Shown: positions 21,191 through 33,400, counted from the stretch's first letter. The stretch is DNA of 64,000 bases from Caenorhabditis remanei (GCF_010183535.1 NW_026526032.1:1-64000); one strand, 5' to 3'. Notes: generated by a model not told the origin, from the sequence alone. Program-made: numbers and translations.

Positions 21191-22719
21191 TTTTTGATGA
21201 TTTTTCAAAGTTTCTTTCAATTTTAAATGGTAACTTTCACTTTTCGCAAAAATTCAAAACATTTCAAAAAAATTGAAATAAAAAGAATTTTGAATTTTGC
21301 TACCCTGGCGCCGATTTTGATGACAAGGCCTTTCCCTGTACATATTTGAAATCTTCAAAAATTTTTCTAATATTCCATCTCGATAATCGAAAAATTCAAA
21401 AAATGGTATTTTTTCTATTTTTGCAACAACACTCCGGTATTCCGCCCGCGCTCTGTTTAGCAAGAACTGTTTTCTTTATTTTTTCTTTTGAAATCGTTTT
21501 TTTCCCATTTTTCTCGAATTTTTTGTTTTTTTTTTCTCAGTTTTTGGTACTATTTGGGAGTAGGAAATTTTATCTAACCATTTTGCACTAGTTTAAAGTG
21601 GGTTTTGGGTTTTAATTCAAAGTTTAAGTACTTTCGACTGGTTTTTTCGTTTTTCTTCTTTCTGTTCACAGTTTTCTCTTTTTTTCTTGCAGTTTAGTTT
21701 CACCGAATATAATTTTTTCAATTTCAGAAAATGCAAGTCACTTCTCAGTGAAAATCGCACGTAGCAAAGAATTCTCGACAGAAAAATGCAGGTGAGTCGA
21801 AAATGTTATTATTCCAGAAATAATTGCATTTCTTTCAAATTTTCAGAACAATCATCGACTGATAATCGATTATTTATTGGAAACATCAATCATTGGACCC
21901 AGGAATCCGGACGTTACCACTGTTTCGATATTGTAAGAGGTAAACGGGAAATATAAGATAAAACTAATTCAAAATAGATGAAAGTAGCTGGAAAAAGAGG
22001 AGAAATGACAAAATTCAAAGGCTTTAAAAAAAGTGATTTCAAAAAATTGCGTCGAGACGAGAGACGGAAAGTTTTTTCGTGCACCGGCACAAATTGTCGC
22101 AGTTTTTGATATATTCTCGCTAATTTTTCACTTTTTTGGTGAATTGTTATTAAAACTAGCATAAATGAATCAAAAACGGTGAACATTTTTGTCGGCGAGA
22201 GATGATCGGCTAATATGTAGCATGAATTTGACAATTTAACACAAGTACTCGGTTAGGGAAAGTGAGATGCTCCAGTGAAACATACATAGTAATAGTATTT
22301 GGGTTTTAAGGCTACCTGTGCATTAGGCTATGAAGCACGGCCTCCAGCGGAGGTCCTCTCAATGCACTGCGCACAGAGAGGGAATCTGTGGGAGGTTGTG
22401 ATGAAGTGCATTAAAATGAGATATAGACGATGAGTGTGAGGAAAAGTAACAATGCTAGGCTGGAGTATTTTGGACTCACGTAGTTTGGAAAATTTTTTAA
22501 ATTGGCGAGATTGTACGTCACCGAATATTTTTTACAATACTGTTGTACAAAAGCAGAACATGCCACCAGTTTCTTGTTTGAGAATTGGCATTACGCAATG
22601 AATAAACGCGTCACTTTATTATTTTCTGTCATTATTCAATTTGTTTCGTTTTATTTTTTAGTTATTTTTTTTTAATTTCCCTGCGCCTGTATTTGGTTTC
22701 AATTTTATTCTTTGAAGAA
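21191..22719. other. Gene-poor stretch with a GC-richer core
   Basis: Mostly T-rich intron-like sequence with no supported exon chain. 22290-22440 is less AT-rich and contains GGCCTCCAGCGGAGGTC (a short hairpin), TGCACTGCGCACAGAGAG and two TGCATT/AGTGCATT motifs; it may be a structured or repeat-derived segment, but nothing recognisable. Confidence 0.4.
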
Positions 22720-23140
22720 TAGCTTAATGGAATTCTTTCCTTTGTCTTCCATCTTCCGATTTCTGCTTTGCGACATCCTTTTTAGAATTTTTACATCCGC
22801 CTTCCGGCTTACGCCTTTTGTTGAAAATGTTTAGTCACTTCCGACTTCCGTGTAAAATGTTCAGAAAGTGTTCCAATTTCCAACAGAATTTTCGTCTGAA
22901 CTTTGATGGTTTTTAGTGAAATGTTGTATGAAAACAACGCCAAGATTTGTTTTCTGTGATGGTTAGAAAAAATGTTCCTCAAATCTCTCTTTTTCAAAAT
23001 TAACTTCCGATTTCTGCTTTCAGAACCCATTTTACGACTTCCGCTTTCCGACTTCCGTTTTCGAAAAATTACATATTTCTTCCGACCTTCGACTTCTCTT
23101 TTGAAAATTTTATTTCCGACTTCCTTCTTCTGACTTCCTC
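22720..23140. repeat. ACTTCCGACTTCCG interspersed element
   Basis: CTTCCGACTTCCG-type arrays at both ends with GAATTTTTACATCCG and a centre (ACAGAATTTTCGTCTGAACT...) like that of 3238-3640 and 60771-61065. Non-coding. Confidence 0.65.
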
Positions 23141-23482
23141 ACTAGTTTAAAACATTTTCTCACATGTTGTACTATCCAAAAAACCATATCTTAAAATTGG
23201 TTCCTTGAATTTCTGGACGATCCTTCTCTTGTCTCTAAAAATGATCATTTCTTCATTTTTTTTCGACAAATTGATTAAAAAACACTCATATCAGCCTGTC
23301 CTCCGTATTCGAAGCCTGACAGTCAATAAACAGTTTTGCAAAACTAAAATGATGAAAAAGTTTACATTGCGAATTGACTGTTGTTGAAAATCCATGAAAT
23401 TTGCTGATCTCTAAAAATAACTAGATAAGGGCTCATTTGAATTCGAAAAAGTTATTCCGCCAATTAACCTATCTTGTTTCAG

Positions 23483-24397
23483 AGAGAACCACTACGACGA
23501 GATAGAGGTCGAAATGCCGGAGTACTCAAAACTCCATAGAAGGAGTCTGGGTGTTTCACGGTATTACGGTCGATGGAGCTTTGAAAAGAGGGAATGGTGA
23601 TGGCCAGTGGCTGTTGTCACTGGACATATTTACATCCTCTGTGAAAGCGATTCGTCAAGAGAAGAAAAAAAGAAACACGAGAAGACGCAAGAGAGGCGCA
23701 CGCAAGAAGCAGCGCAAAACGGAATTGCTTCAAGATATCGTCAAAAAACGAGGACACTATAAATGACCAGTGGCTGCAGCCACTGGATCAATCGTCAATG
23801 AGATCAAAGACGATGTGTTGACGATGTGCTGCAAACAGCCCGAAACTGAAGAATAAATGCTTCAAGGCATTGTGAAAAACAATCGAGACCACTATGAATG
23901 GCCAGTGGCTGCAGTCACTGGGCCAATCTAAACAATATGGGAACTGAGGACATTAATGAGGAACTGAAGACGTTGTTCAGGAGCTACCAGGAAATCACTA
24001 TGAATGGCCAGTGGCTGCAGTCACTGGGCCAATCTACAACAACGGGAACATTGACAAGAATCTGAAGATGTATTCTTGGGAGCTGTCTTTCAGCGACATC
24101 ACACACCCCAACAAATGGGGTGTGTGTTGGAAGAAGAAGAGAATGATAAGGAGAACGTGATAAAAAGATGGCCAGCGGCTGCTGTCGCTGGCCCAATTTT
24201 GAGCGATGAAATCACCCAAGGAATTGATTCGGCCAAAAAAAGAAGAAACATGAAAAGACGCAAAACAAGCGGCACAGGAGTGGAATCAGTAGCAGCACCA
24301 CCAGACACACACCCCAACAAATGGGGTGTGTGTTGGAAGGAAACGATAACAATAAGGAGAACGTGAAAAGAAGCAAAGAGAATAAAACAACATCAGG
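23483..24397 (+). pseudogene. Repetitive coding-like exon with five GGCCAGTGGCTGCAG hairpins
   Basis: Between an acceptor (TTGTTTCAG, 23474-23482) and a donor (CATCAG/GTGAGTTAG at 24398). The stretch is Lys/Glu/Arg-rich in more than one frame, with frame changes and stops. It holds imperfect tandem repeats of 100-170 bp, each ending in a palindrome (23602, 23766, 23900, 24006, 24170); where it is translated in the matching frame each palindrome reads WPVAAVTGPI or a variant. A further 60-bp block with the hairpin ACACACCCCAACAAATGGGG is duplicated (24101 and 24306). No homologue recognised. Looks like a decayed repetitive-protein gene, or a transposon-derived repeat. Confidence 0.4.
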
Positions 24398-25227
24398 TGA
24401 GTTAGATTTTACTTTCGTACAAGGTTAGAGATGTGTCAGTAAAATATTTAATCCGAAAATCAAAATGTAATGTAAGACAGGCTGATGTGAGTGTTTTTTG
24501 ATCCGCGCATCTGGATCATCCCAGATAAATATGTAGAGAATTAACACATAACCGATTTTGAGATTTGGGATTTGGATAGTAAGCCCTGTGAGAAAATATG
24601 TACAGTAGTCACGATTGCAATCAAACGTAACCAGAAATAATTCATTCTACTAACAACGGAACCGGCTTCAACTATTGGTCTTGAGAGAGGACGAAATGTT
24701 TTGATCTCATATTTCCACATGGAGTTCTATAAGTCAAAGCATCACCACGAAAGTTTTCCGACTCCACAGATCCTTCTTAAAGAGTTATGGTCATTTTAAG
24801 GGAACAGTTAAAAAAAACTCTATTTTGCACTGAAATGGGACGATTTGAAAGAGAAATTGTTTTGTCGATAAGTGACCTGCTAGTGAGTACAAGTTGTCAA
24901 CTACAAAAATGATCTCTGTGATGTATGGTTACACATAGTTCAGTTTGTGAGGCTCACAGTGATACAGTAAGAAATTGGCCATTTCCCTCTACATGCACTT
25001 CGCTTCTATCGCACATGTTTGACGGTATCCCCTTTTTATGGCTTTACACGAGAAAATTTTCAATTAAAAAAATAATTATCTGCGTTAGTTATAAATAATG
25101 AGCTTTATTCAAAATTTTTGGTTAATCCGTTACACCAGTGCACAAGCTTAATATTAATAACCCCCGTTTCTTTTGATGCCCCCCTCACTTCCTCCCTATC
25201 TCTTTCCATCTGACTACCCCTCTATTA
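24398..25227. repeat. Non-coding interval with a foldback-MITE relative
   Basis: 24755-24985 contains AGTTATGGTCATTTTAAGGG, ACTCTATTTTGCACTGAAAT and GTTGTCAACTACAAAAATGA, as in the 1408-1858 family. AGACAGGCTGATGTGAGTGTTTT (24476) is the inverse of AAAAACACTCATATCAGCCT (23277). The rest shows no gene. Confidence 0.5.
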
Positions 25228-26497
25228 TTAGGTTGAGTCATAAGTTTCTTTCTTTTTTTGGGGTTGAACTTTGACTTCCAGTTTCTAGGTACTGTGATTG
25301 TTTATCGACCCAAACTTTTTTGCATTATAATGACTTTTTCAGTGGCTAACAAAAAATGTTTCAAGTTAGTGCACAGGCTGTCCACTCGTGAAAACGACAG
25401 TTTTTTTCTGTCTCTAATCAAATTCCTATTTTGAAAAGATTTTTGATTCTAGTCGGATTTATATCAAAATTCTGAAATTTTCATAAGGAAACAAGTGGTA
25501 TTTATAAAGAAAGACTTTGTCTTGTTATAACAATTTAGTTTTGGATAAAACTTTCCAAGATAAAGAATTTATGATCAGACGACCGACAGGTATGAGAACA
25601 CAATGTTCTCCTGGGTTTAAGTCGATTACTAAAATATTGGAGAGAGCATTTATATCAAAATATTTGTAAAAGTTAGACAGTAACATAAGCAAGTTATGCA
25701 ACAAAAAACTGTACACCAAAGTCATTCGGATAAGTGATAAAACTTGGTTGATGTGATTGTTAAGATTTTCACACTTTTGAGAATATTAGTGAAGTAGACC
25801 ACAGTGAAGTCTGGATCTTTTTTCAACGATCACGAACAAGTCTGAAATATTTTGTTACAAGTAATTAACAGTAAATACATTGTTCTAAAATTGTGCAAAA
25901 GATCTAGTGGATTGATTCAAGATTACGAGCAGTAGACTTCATCAAACTCAAAAATCACGTGAATTTGATGATGTTAACTTCGGGCTTCTTGCGAAAAAAG
26001 ACGAATGGTGTGAATATCCAAAACAAAGTAAATTTAGAAACATCAATGTCTACTCTATGCAATAATAAACATTTCCACTAATTTACTTATCTACCGTTAA
26101 AGAAAAATCAAAAATACTCGCACCTCTCTAAATTGCTTATGGTCACCTTTCTTCAAAGACCCGCATTAAACCATCGTTGTTTAGTTCAAATATCTTTATT
26201 AGTTTTTTATACATAATTGTTCTTGCTTGTTTTAATTCCGAATGACTCACACATTCTCGCCAAAATTTTATAGGAAAAAAATGAAGTCAAAAAATTGTAC
26301 CAAAAAAGGGTTCCTCAAGTGTTTTGACTTGTCTACGGCTCAGATTAAGCAGATGGCGGACGTCAAGTCACAGGTAGAATCACAATAAGTTATATGTACT
26401 GACCAATTATATTTCTCATTATGTGAGTTATTAGCTTTCGAGAAATCGCGTGTCAAAAATCATCTCAAAAAAGAAAGAAACTTATGACTCAGCCTAA
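25228..26497. mobile_element. Mariner-like element, copy 1
   Basis: Starts TTAGGTTGAGTCATAAGTTT and ends with the inverse AAACTTATGACTCAGCCTAA, flanked by TA (25226-25227, 26498-26499). Length 1,270 bp, typical of a mariner. No full transposase remains; a short frame near the right end (26281-26388, ending DLSTAQIKQMADVKSQVESQ) is preserved in copies 2 and 3, hinting at a coding remnant whose identity I cannot assign. Confidence 0.75.
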
Positions 26498-26731
26498 TAC
26501 GAAACAGCCGTCCCCTTTCCCCTTCTTCCACCCTTCTCCTAGCGGGTCGACCACATTTGAATTCCTCGTCTCTCTCTTTTCTCCGCTGCCTCTTTTTCGC
26601 CGGCTGCCGGATTCTCTCGTTTTTTCGGTGTCTCTTGTCACTACAATTCGCCAAACAATAAATTTTATTTAAAACTTAAAGAGAAAAAAATGAAAAAAAG
26701 CAAGAAGAACAATGAAACAGGAAAAAAATTA

Positions 26732-27805
26732 TTACAACACCAGAATATGTAGAACTCCACCATTATTGTCGAAATAAACATTTGCAACAACTCCATCGTC
26801 TCGCCGAACATCAACACCTCCACGAATAAATCTTGCGATACCAAGGATGCTGAAAACATTGAAAATATTTCGAATGGAATTTGAGAACATTCTTACTATC
26901 TTCCATATAATTGTGGATTTACAGTATCTCGAAGTGACGGTAGTCCAAATGCGGTGAAGGTTTTGCTAAGAAATCTGCTTTGGATGTATAAATATTGAAG
27001 ATTTGGAAACTGTCCAGATTTCCAGTCGTTCAAAAACAATGTCATATCATGATCAGTTAATGTAGAATGATTTAGGTGAATTACTATACAGTTTTTCATT
27101 GAATTCAAGTGTTCAGGTGTGATCCAAGCGGAGTTCCAGATATACATGGATTTCGAGATTAATGAAATTGATGGAGGAGACTTTGAAAATTGATGAGACA
27201 TACTTAGATGGTCAGTGACTCTAAGTTTATCAAATATCTCAGTCACGTTCTCATCAGTAAGGATTTCCCTGCCGACATCGAGTTCTTTGATTTCGGGCTG
27301 TCGACTGCTGATAAAATCCATAATCGACTTGTAGATGGCTGCTGGAAAATAGATGTAAACTTTGCGCATTCAACGGGACATTTGAATACGTTTGAGACAT
27401 GGAAGAAGACAGTCTTCAATCCGACACATTGATCATCCCAGAAACTAATGAGCTCATACTCTTCATACTCTGACTCATGACAAATTTTTACAGTAGACTC
27501 CATAAAAGTACGAGTTCTATGGAGGATATATTTCGATTGGGAGCTATTTTTACAAATACGAAAAGAGAAGCCATTGACCTGGATGGAGCTAGAATATTGG
27601 TTTATAAGAAGTTTTAACTTTCTGCTACCGGATAGAGGTATGATGAATAGTGCTCTTCGGGAACATTGGGATAATTCGAATCTGGAATTGTCATTAATAT
27701 TTTCTGAGTCTTAGGAAAAACTTACAATTCAATTGGATTCAGAAATTGTAGAACATTTCGAAGCGCCACCGTTGGAAGACGGAGTAATTTGAGCGGTTGG
27801 GACAT
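26732..27805 (-). CDS. F-box protein with FBA_2-type domain (one frameshift)
   Basis: Substrate-recognition subunit of an SCF ubiquitin ligase; such genes are greatly expanded in Caenorhabditis. Exons 27805-27726 (80 bp), 27681-26897, 26849-26732 (TAA). Start ATG at 27805 gives MSQPLKLLRLPTVALRNVLQ, a clear F-box, followed across the first intron by FELSQCSRRALF. The FBA_2 domain ends with the usual HSTLTDHDMTLFLNDWKSGQ and NLQYLYI, and the last exon has FIRGGVDVRRDDGVVANVYF. Phases at both introns agree. Exon 2 changes frame near 27355-27375: the 5' side reads FHVSNVFKCPVE and the continuation (VYIYFPAAIYKSIMDFI) is in another frame. So either a recent pseudogene or a one-base sequence error. 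Confidence 0.85.
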
Positions 27806-29396
27806 TATGAAGAGTATTGAATGGAGAGAATCAATAAAAAGAGCTGGGACTCGCAGTGTTGGGGAAGACTAAAGGTCCTCTCAATATGAAGACCCCAGGA
27901 GGAGATGGTCTGTGGGAATACAAACACAATTTCACTTCAAGATAGCGTCTTAGACGGTGTTAATTAGGATTGGATTCATTGTGAAGAGAAATGGAAAGGA
28001 GACAATCAATAGGCAAGGGACTAATTGTGTGCAGAAGAAAACGTCATCACTTGAAAAATATTTCAGGAGGAAAAATGCTGGAATACAAATATGTCTCTCA
28101 TCGTGATAAGTACTTAACATTCGGGAACTCAGCAGCTCCCCAAAAACTTCGTCATATGGTTTGCAGTGAATGTAAACCGGTCTGATTTGTAAGCAAATGC
28201 AAAAAGCAAGTGCAAAATCCGATTTTTCATAAGGGAAATTTCATTTGTTGTTTCTCAATCCAAAAAATGAGGTGATCTGAGGTGTTCTTCATTTGTCAAT
28301 TCATTTTGTGAAATTTCTAGTGAGAGTGAAGGGATTAGAACCACGTTTATCAGGAAAAAAAAATCATTCCTCCCCACCGATCATTGTTTTTATCTTTTCT
28401 TCACTTTGCAACAGAACTTCTCCACATTCCTTCCCATCTCGCAAATAGATAACAACTGTTAGTTGATAGATAACAATTTGTGCTCCGCAAACACTAAGAG
28501 AGTTAGTGCATTGAAGTGAGGATTAGAGAATCAGAAAACATTTGTCCCCAGCCGGCCGTTTTCTTTGCCATCCAACTCACAACTAACACCAAATTCCTTT
28601 CTGGTTCGGAATTTAAATTGATTTATAATGAATTCTTGTCTATTTCTCTAGTATTCCGTATTTATTATGTTAATATTCTACTAACCTGATTTTCTATTTG
28701 TTTTCGATGAATTGGTGAAACTCGTCAGACACTTGGACTATTTCTGAAGCAATCGTGTTTCAGTTTTGCCATCCAGAATGTGAGTTGATTGCGATTCTAT
28801 TTAATAAAACACATTTTGACCATGATCTAGAAGAGGAATAGAGTTTTGAATAGAAATTCAATATATACTCAAGTTTGTCTTTTGTTTTGCTTATAAAATT
28901 TGTGAGATGTTTTTTTAGAAAATTCCAAAAAACACGTCTTTGAGGTTTGGTTATTTTCAGAAATTTTCACCGGAAAGATATCTTGAAAGTTGTTATTTTA
29001 GTGTCAAAATATATAAAAATGATTAAAATTTTTGATGAAGCGGAATAAAAGTGCTAATTTTTCCTCCATTTCATATTTCTGTAGTTTTGAAACATTAATG
29101 ATGGCTTAAAATCTTATTAGTGATTACGTGAAGCTCTTATCAGTGAGTAGGTAAAAGCTTTCAGAAATACCAAGAAAAATTAAAAATTAATCGCACCAGT
29201 AGAAAGAATATGATAGATGCTACCGTAGTAAAAAGGAGATACATAGTATCTCAAAATTTGCTCCAAGTGATTTTTTAATCACTCACAACGCAATCTCTTT
29301 TTTGAATGCTTCCCTGGTCGGACCGACATTATAAGCTTAATTTTTAGGACACAGTGGTGATGACGTGTTACTGTGTGAAAATGCGTCGAATATTGT
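27806..29396. other. Intergenic stretch without a supported gene
   Basis: An open frame at 27991-28185 encodes a basic peptide with a terminal Cys pair but has no splice or homology support. 28370-28560 is likely F-box-gene-independent promoter-type sequence. No repeat family of the window was recognised here. Confidence 0.35.
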
Positions 29397-29747
29397 ATGA
29401 TGTTCTACTACTTCTTCGTCTTTTTGTTTACTGTCAATTATCTACGTGTATGCTATGTGTATGCTCAAACCAGTGATTCTCCAGCCAACAACAGTCAAAT
29501 TGAGTATGATGGTTATGACTATTGCATTGGAGACATTCAAGACAAAGATGATATGAAAAAATGTTTTTTGTTGGAAGAGGAGACAGACGTTGAAGACAAT
29601 TTGGTGTCTTCTTCTGAGCAGGATGACTATGAATACATACTGGGAGTTCTTGAAGACGATGAGGACACTGTTGATGCTGGATTGGACCTAGCCGGAAATA
29701 ACACTTTGTATTCCATGTTCGGAAACTCTAACGGCATTCAGAGGTAA
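29397..29747 (+). CDS. Small acidic secreted protein, unrecognised
   Basis: 116 codons ending TAA. N-terminus MMFYYFFVFLFTVNYLRVCY is a signal peptide with likely cleavage after YVYAQ (about residue 24). The mature part is strongly acidic, with Asp/Glu/Tyr runs (EYDGYDYCIGDIQDKDDMKK; EETDVEDNLVSSSEQDDYEY) and two Cys that could pair. AG/GTAATTC at the stop is a possible donor; splicing to the acceptor near 29892 would replace the last residue by SSFNYFQFRVKIS. An acceptor TTTTTAG at 29341-29347 just upstream suggests the 5' end is spliced or trans-spliced. Family unknown. Confidence 0.5.
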   Translation: MMFYYFFVFLFTVNYLRVCYVYAQTSDSPANNSQIEYDGYDYCIGDIQDKDDMKKCFLLEEETDVEDNLVSSSEQDDYEYILGVLEDDEDTVDAGLDLAGNNTLYSMFGNSNGIQR

Positions 29748-29759
29748 TTCTTGGTCAAT

Positions 29760-30728
29760 TTTCTATAATTATCCTGCTCTCGTAGACTTATTATATCTAT
29801 TTAAGATCCTAATATGTGTAACTTCATATTTAACATACTACGTAATGATAAGTTGTCTTTTCGCTTATCATTTCCTCTCTTGCTTTTGTTTCAGCAGTTT
29901 CAACTACTTTCAATTCAGAGTCAAAATAAGCTGAAGTAGAATCGACCGTGTGATTGATCCATCGAAAATGAATACAGTTGAAGTGTTGTTGCACATCGAA
30001 TCGCTGAATTTTCATAATTTAGATGAATTCATTAAATCGTTGACTTTGAAAACCCCTGAGAATTCTTGATAAGCTCATTTTATTTTTTCCACATTCAGTA
30101 ATTGAAATATTGTAAATTATTTGTTGCATCAGGAAAAATATAAATTCATTGTAATAACAAAAAAATTTTACTTTTAAATGTTAAGGGCTAAAACAAAAAA
30201 TAAAATGAATGAAAAACAGTTTTCAAAATAGTGTTAATCAGTTCAACGCGTCTGAAACCAGGAAACCTTTATCAGTGATTGCGGATGAAATAATTGAAAG
30301 TGAATAAAAAAAAAGAAATGAAATGAATAGAAGAATTTTTTGTCTTCAACTTTCGGTTCAATTTAAATGATAAACGGCTCAAAAAGTGAAAAAAGGCAAA
30401 ATGAAAAACAAACAAAAAGTTTGGCACACGCATGATCGAACTTGTATAGCGTGCTTCAAAAACAGACGCGCTCACCCCTTAACTACGTATCGCTCGCCGG
30501 AAGACATCTCCAGGTGCAGTGATATTTGGGGCAAAACACAATAAAATTTTGGTGGAAAATCGAGTAATGCACACGTATTAAATTTGGATTTTCAGACTAG
30601 AGTATCTGAATTTCGGAGGCCATTCAGCAATTTTTGAAAACTGAATTCGAATCAGAATTCGATTGTCTTTCGATTCTGGTATGTGTCGTTGCTGAACTCC
30701 ACGGTCAATTCAGACCAATCACTTGTTA
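29760..30728. other. Gene-poor stretch with possible F-box relic and a tRNA-like motif
   Basis: On the - strand just left of the Merlin element, 30728-30660 reads ITSDWSELTVEFSNDTYQN, which could be the remainder of the 35168-35555 F-box locus interrupted by the element. 30422-30500 (- strand) has TAGTTAAGGGG and AGTTCGATCA, matching Pol III A- and B-box patterns, but no tRNA fold. Confidence 0.35.
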
Positions 30729-30752
30729 TATATTTTGGCTCTTTATGATTTA

Positions 30753-30880
30753 ACGGGGGTTTTAAGAATTAACGGGGGTTTTAAAAATAGACGGGGGTTT
30801 TAAGAATAGACGGGGGTTTTGAGAATAAACGGGGGTTTTGAGAATAAGCGGGGGTTTTGAGAATAAGCGGGGGGTTTCGA
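30753..30880. repeat. Left subterminal array, seven copies of a 19-20 bp GGGGGTTTT unit
   Basis: Units such as AACGGGGGTTTTAAGAATT and AAGCGGGGGTTTTGAGAAT in tandem. Inverse arrays are at 33285-33395 (five to six copies) and 34925-35075 (eight copies). Confidence 0.9.
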
Positions 30881-31061
30881 CAAGTTCTATTTACTTATAC
30901 TAAAAAAACCCCAAAATGGTCAGAAATGACTACACTCCCTCCAGTATACATTTTTTCATAAGCTTTTCCAATTTTTTTGCTTTTTTTTTGATTTTTTCTG
31001 CATTTTCTCATTTACTTTACTATTTTGTACGTCGCATTGTTTTTTGATCAGAGAAGTGTAA

Positions 31062-31360
31062 TAATTGTCCACCTTCTTCTTTTGCTCTACATTTGAAATT
31101 GACGAAACGGCGATGTTTCGGGCGAAATATAATTGGGATCATATGGTAGATCGTCCAACTGTTTGGGTTTTTGGATTGCTGGAAAGGAAGACTAATAAGG
31201 TAGATTCGATAATCCTGCTGCCCATAATCAGACGTAATCGGAAACCTGGTATGATCTCTGAAAAAAAAATACATAAAAAAGAGATTTTTGCGAGAACAAC
31301 GATTATCAGCGATGGCTGGGCCGCATACAGAAGAATATCCCAGACTCCTGGTATGTAAAG
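31062..31360 (+). pseudogene. Merlin transposase fragment (left arm)
   Basis: One open frame holding FEIDETAMFRAKYNW (first catalytic Asp within the ID-E block), VWVFGLLERKTNKVDSIILL and TTIISDGWAAYRRI (second Asp). These are the core motifs of IS1595-like DDE transposases. The third acidic residue and the zinc N-terminus are absent, so it cannot be functional alone. The inverted copy at 34427-34740 has frame changes. Confidence 0.75.
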
Positions 31361-31464
31361 GGTTGTATATATAATGATGCGACACAAATGCATCTATTTT
31401 TCAAATGTCCCATTTCAATAACTTAACCGTATCACTCAAATCGTTTTCAACATCTGGGGTGTTA

Positions 31465-32732
31465 TCAGGCTGGTGCATAAGTTTCTTTCTTTTTTTGGAC
31501 AATTTTCGTCATGAAATTTCTTGAAGGCTAATTGCTCACACAAAGAGAAATATAGTTGGTTAGTACCTATAACTCATTGTGATTCTACCTGTGACTTGAC
31601 GTCCGCCATCTGCTTAATCTCAGCCGTAGACAAGTCAAAATACTCGAGGAACCCTTTTGTGGTACCATTCTTCGTCTCAATTTTTTTCCTAGAAAATGTT
31701 GACGAGAATGGGTGAGCTATTTTGAATTAAAACAAGCAAGGAACGTTATGTTTAAAAAAATAATAAAAACATTTGAATTGAGCAATCATAGTTTAGTGCC
31801 GGTCCCTGAAGAAAGGTGAGGATCAGCAAGTTAGGCATGTGCGAGTATTTTCGATTTTTCTTTAACGCTAATTAAGGAAATTAGTGGAAATGTTTAGTAT
31901 TGAGTAGAGTAGACATTGATGTATCTAAATCTACTTTGTTTGAAAAGTTTAAGCACTTTCCCTCATTTCACAGGAAGCGCAAAGCCAATCTCATCAAAAT
32001 CATGTGATTTTTAAGTTTGATGAAGCCTACAGCTCCTGTTTCTAAGTCAATCCACTAGATCTTTTGCACAACTTTAGAGCAATGTATCTACTGTTGATTA
32101 TTTGTAAGAATATAATTCCGGCTTGTTTGGGATCGTTGAGAAGAGACCTAGACTCCACCCAGGTCTACTGCTCAAAGTTTCTCAAAAGCGCAAAAATCAT
32201 AGAAAATACATCACCCAAGTTTCATCATTTAATTGAAATGCTTTTCCATAAATTTTTTATGGCATAAGTTGCTCATGTTTTCCTCTAACTTTTACAAATA
32301 GTTTTGTAAAAATGTTCTCTCAAATATTTATGTAATCTGTTTGAACCCAGCTGAACCATGATTTCTCGTTGCTCTCAATCGTCTGATCGTAACTTTTTTG
32401 TTTTTAACATTCCGACTAAAAACTGAAATGTGATAACAAGATAAAGTTCTGTTCTAGAAACTGCAGTTTATTTTTCATAAAAATCTAAGCACTTTAATAC
32501 CAATGCGACTAGAATCAAAAAACTTTCCAAAATAGGCGTTTGGTCGGCGACCGAAAAAGCCATCGTTTTCACGAACGGACTGTCTAGGCACCAACTTGAT
32601 ACATTATGTGTTAGCCACTACATAGGTAATAAAAATGCAAAAAAGTTTGGGTTGAAAAACAATCTCACCACTTAGAGACCGAGGACCAAAGTCACACCTT
32701 TAAAAAAGAAAGAAACTTATGCACCAGCCTAA
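31465..32732. mobile_element. Mariner-like element, copy 2, nested in the Merlin left arm
   Basis: TCAGGCTGGTGCATAAGTTT at the left end and AAACTTATGCACCAGCCTAA at the right, flanked by TA (31463-31464 and 32733-32734). 1,268 bp; orientation opposite to copy 1. The - strand frame near 31600-31690 reads FDLSTAEIKQMADVKSQVE as in copies 1 and 3. Confidence 0.8.
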
Positions 32733-33003
32733 TACATCCGAAAGAGGTTGGTTGTTGATTTTTATTGTACGAAGAAGATCCACTCAGGGAATTTTAGGCG
32801 AGGTTTCTGCGCCTTGCCGGCATTTTGCCTCTATTTTCGGCGAATTGCCCTCACTTTGGGCAGGTTGCTCACTGGGCGATGGTTGGGCAAGAGTTGGGCA
32901 AGGGTGGGGTGGAAGAAGTGGGGGTGTGCGTGAGGATGGAGTAGGGCAAGATGCCCATTTGTAGGGCAATTCGCCCACTTTATAAACATGCGCTCTACTG
33001 CAC

Positions 33004-33400
33004 TCTGATAATCATCTACCATATGATCCCAATTATATTTCGCCCGAAACATCGCCGTTTCGTCAATTTCAAATGTAGAGCAAAAGAAGAAGGTGGACAA
33101 TTATTACACTTCTCTGATCAAAAAACAATGCGACGTACAAAATAGTAAAGTAAATGAGAAAATGCAGAAAAAATCAAAAAAAAAGCAAAAAAATTGGAAA
33201 AGCTTATGAAAAAATGTATACTGGAGGGAGTGTAGTCATTTCTGACCATTTTGGGGTTTTTTAGTATAAGTAAATAGAACTTGTCGAAACCCCCCGCTTA
33301 TTCTCAAAACCCCCGCTTATTCTCAAAACCCCCGTTTATTCTCAAAACCCCCGTTTATTCTCAAAACCCCCGTTTATTCTCAAACCCACCCCCGTTTTTA
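33004..33400 (-). repeat. Third, internal copy of the Merlin arm
   Basis: Inverse of 30830-31145: the transposase start (CGTTTCGTCAATTTCAAATG), the TACACTCCCTCCAGTATAC region and five to six CCCCCG repeats. It abuts the truncated mariner copy at 33405. Confidence 0.85.

Noticed and set aside
22290..22440. Possible spliced-leader or snRNA gene
   Set aside because: No SL1/SL2 leader sequence, Sm-binding site or snRNA signature was found; only a small hairpin.
30753..30880. Interstitial telomere repeat
   Set aside because: The units are 19-20 bp with a GGGGGTTTT core, not the nematode TTAGGC repeat, and they are arranged as subterminal arrays of the Merlin element.
32719..32978. Overlapping frames on both strands with Gly/Trp or Pro/Ser runs
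   Set aside because: They come from a GGGCAAG/GCCCAC-rich low-complexity stretch at the centre of the Merlin composite; no family or splice evidence.
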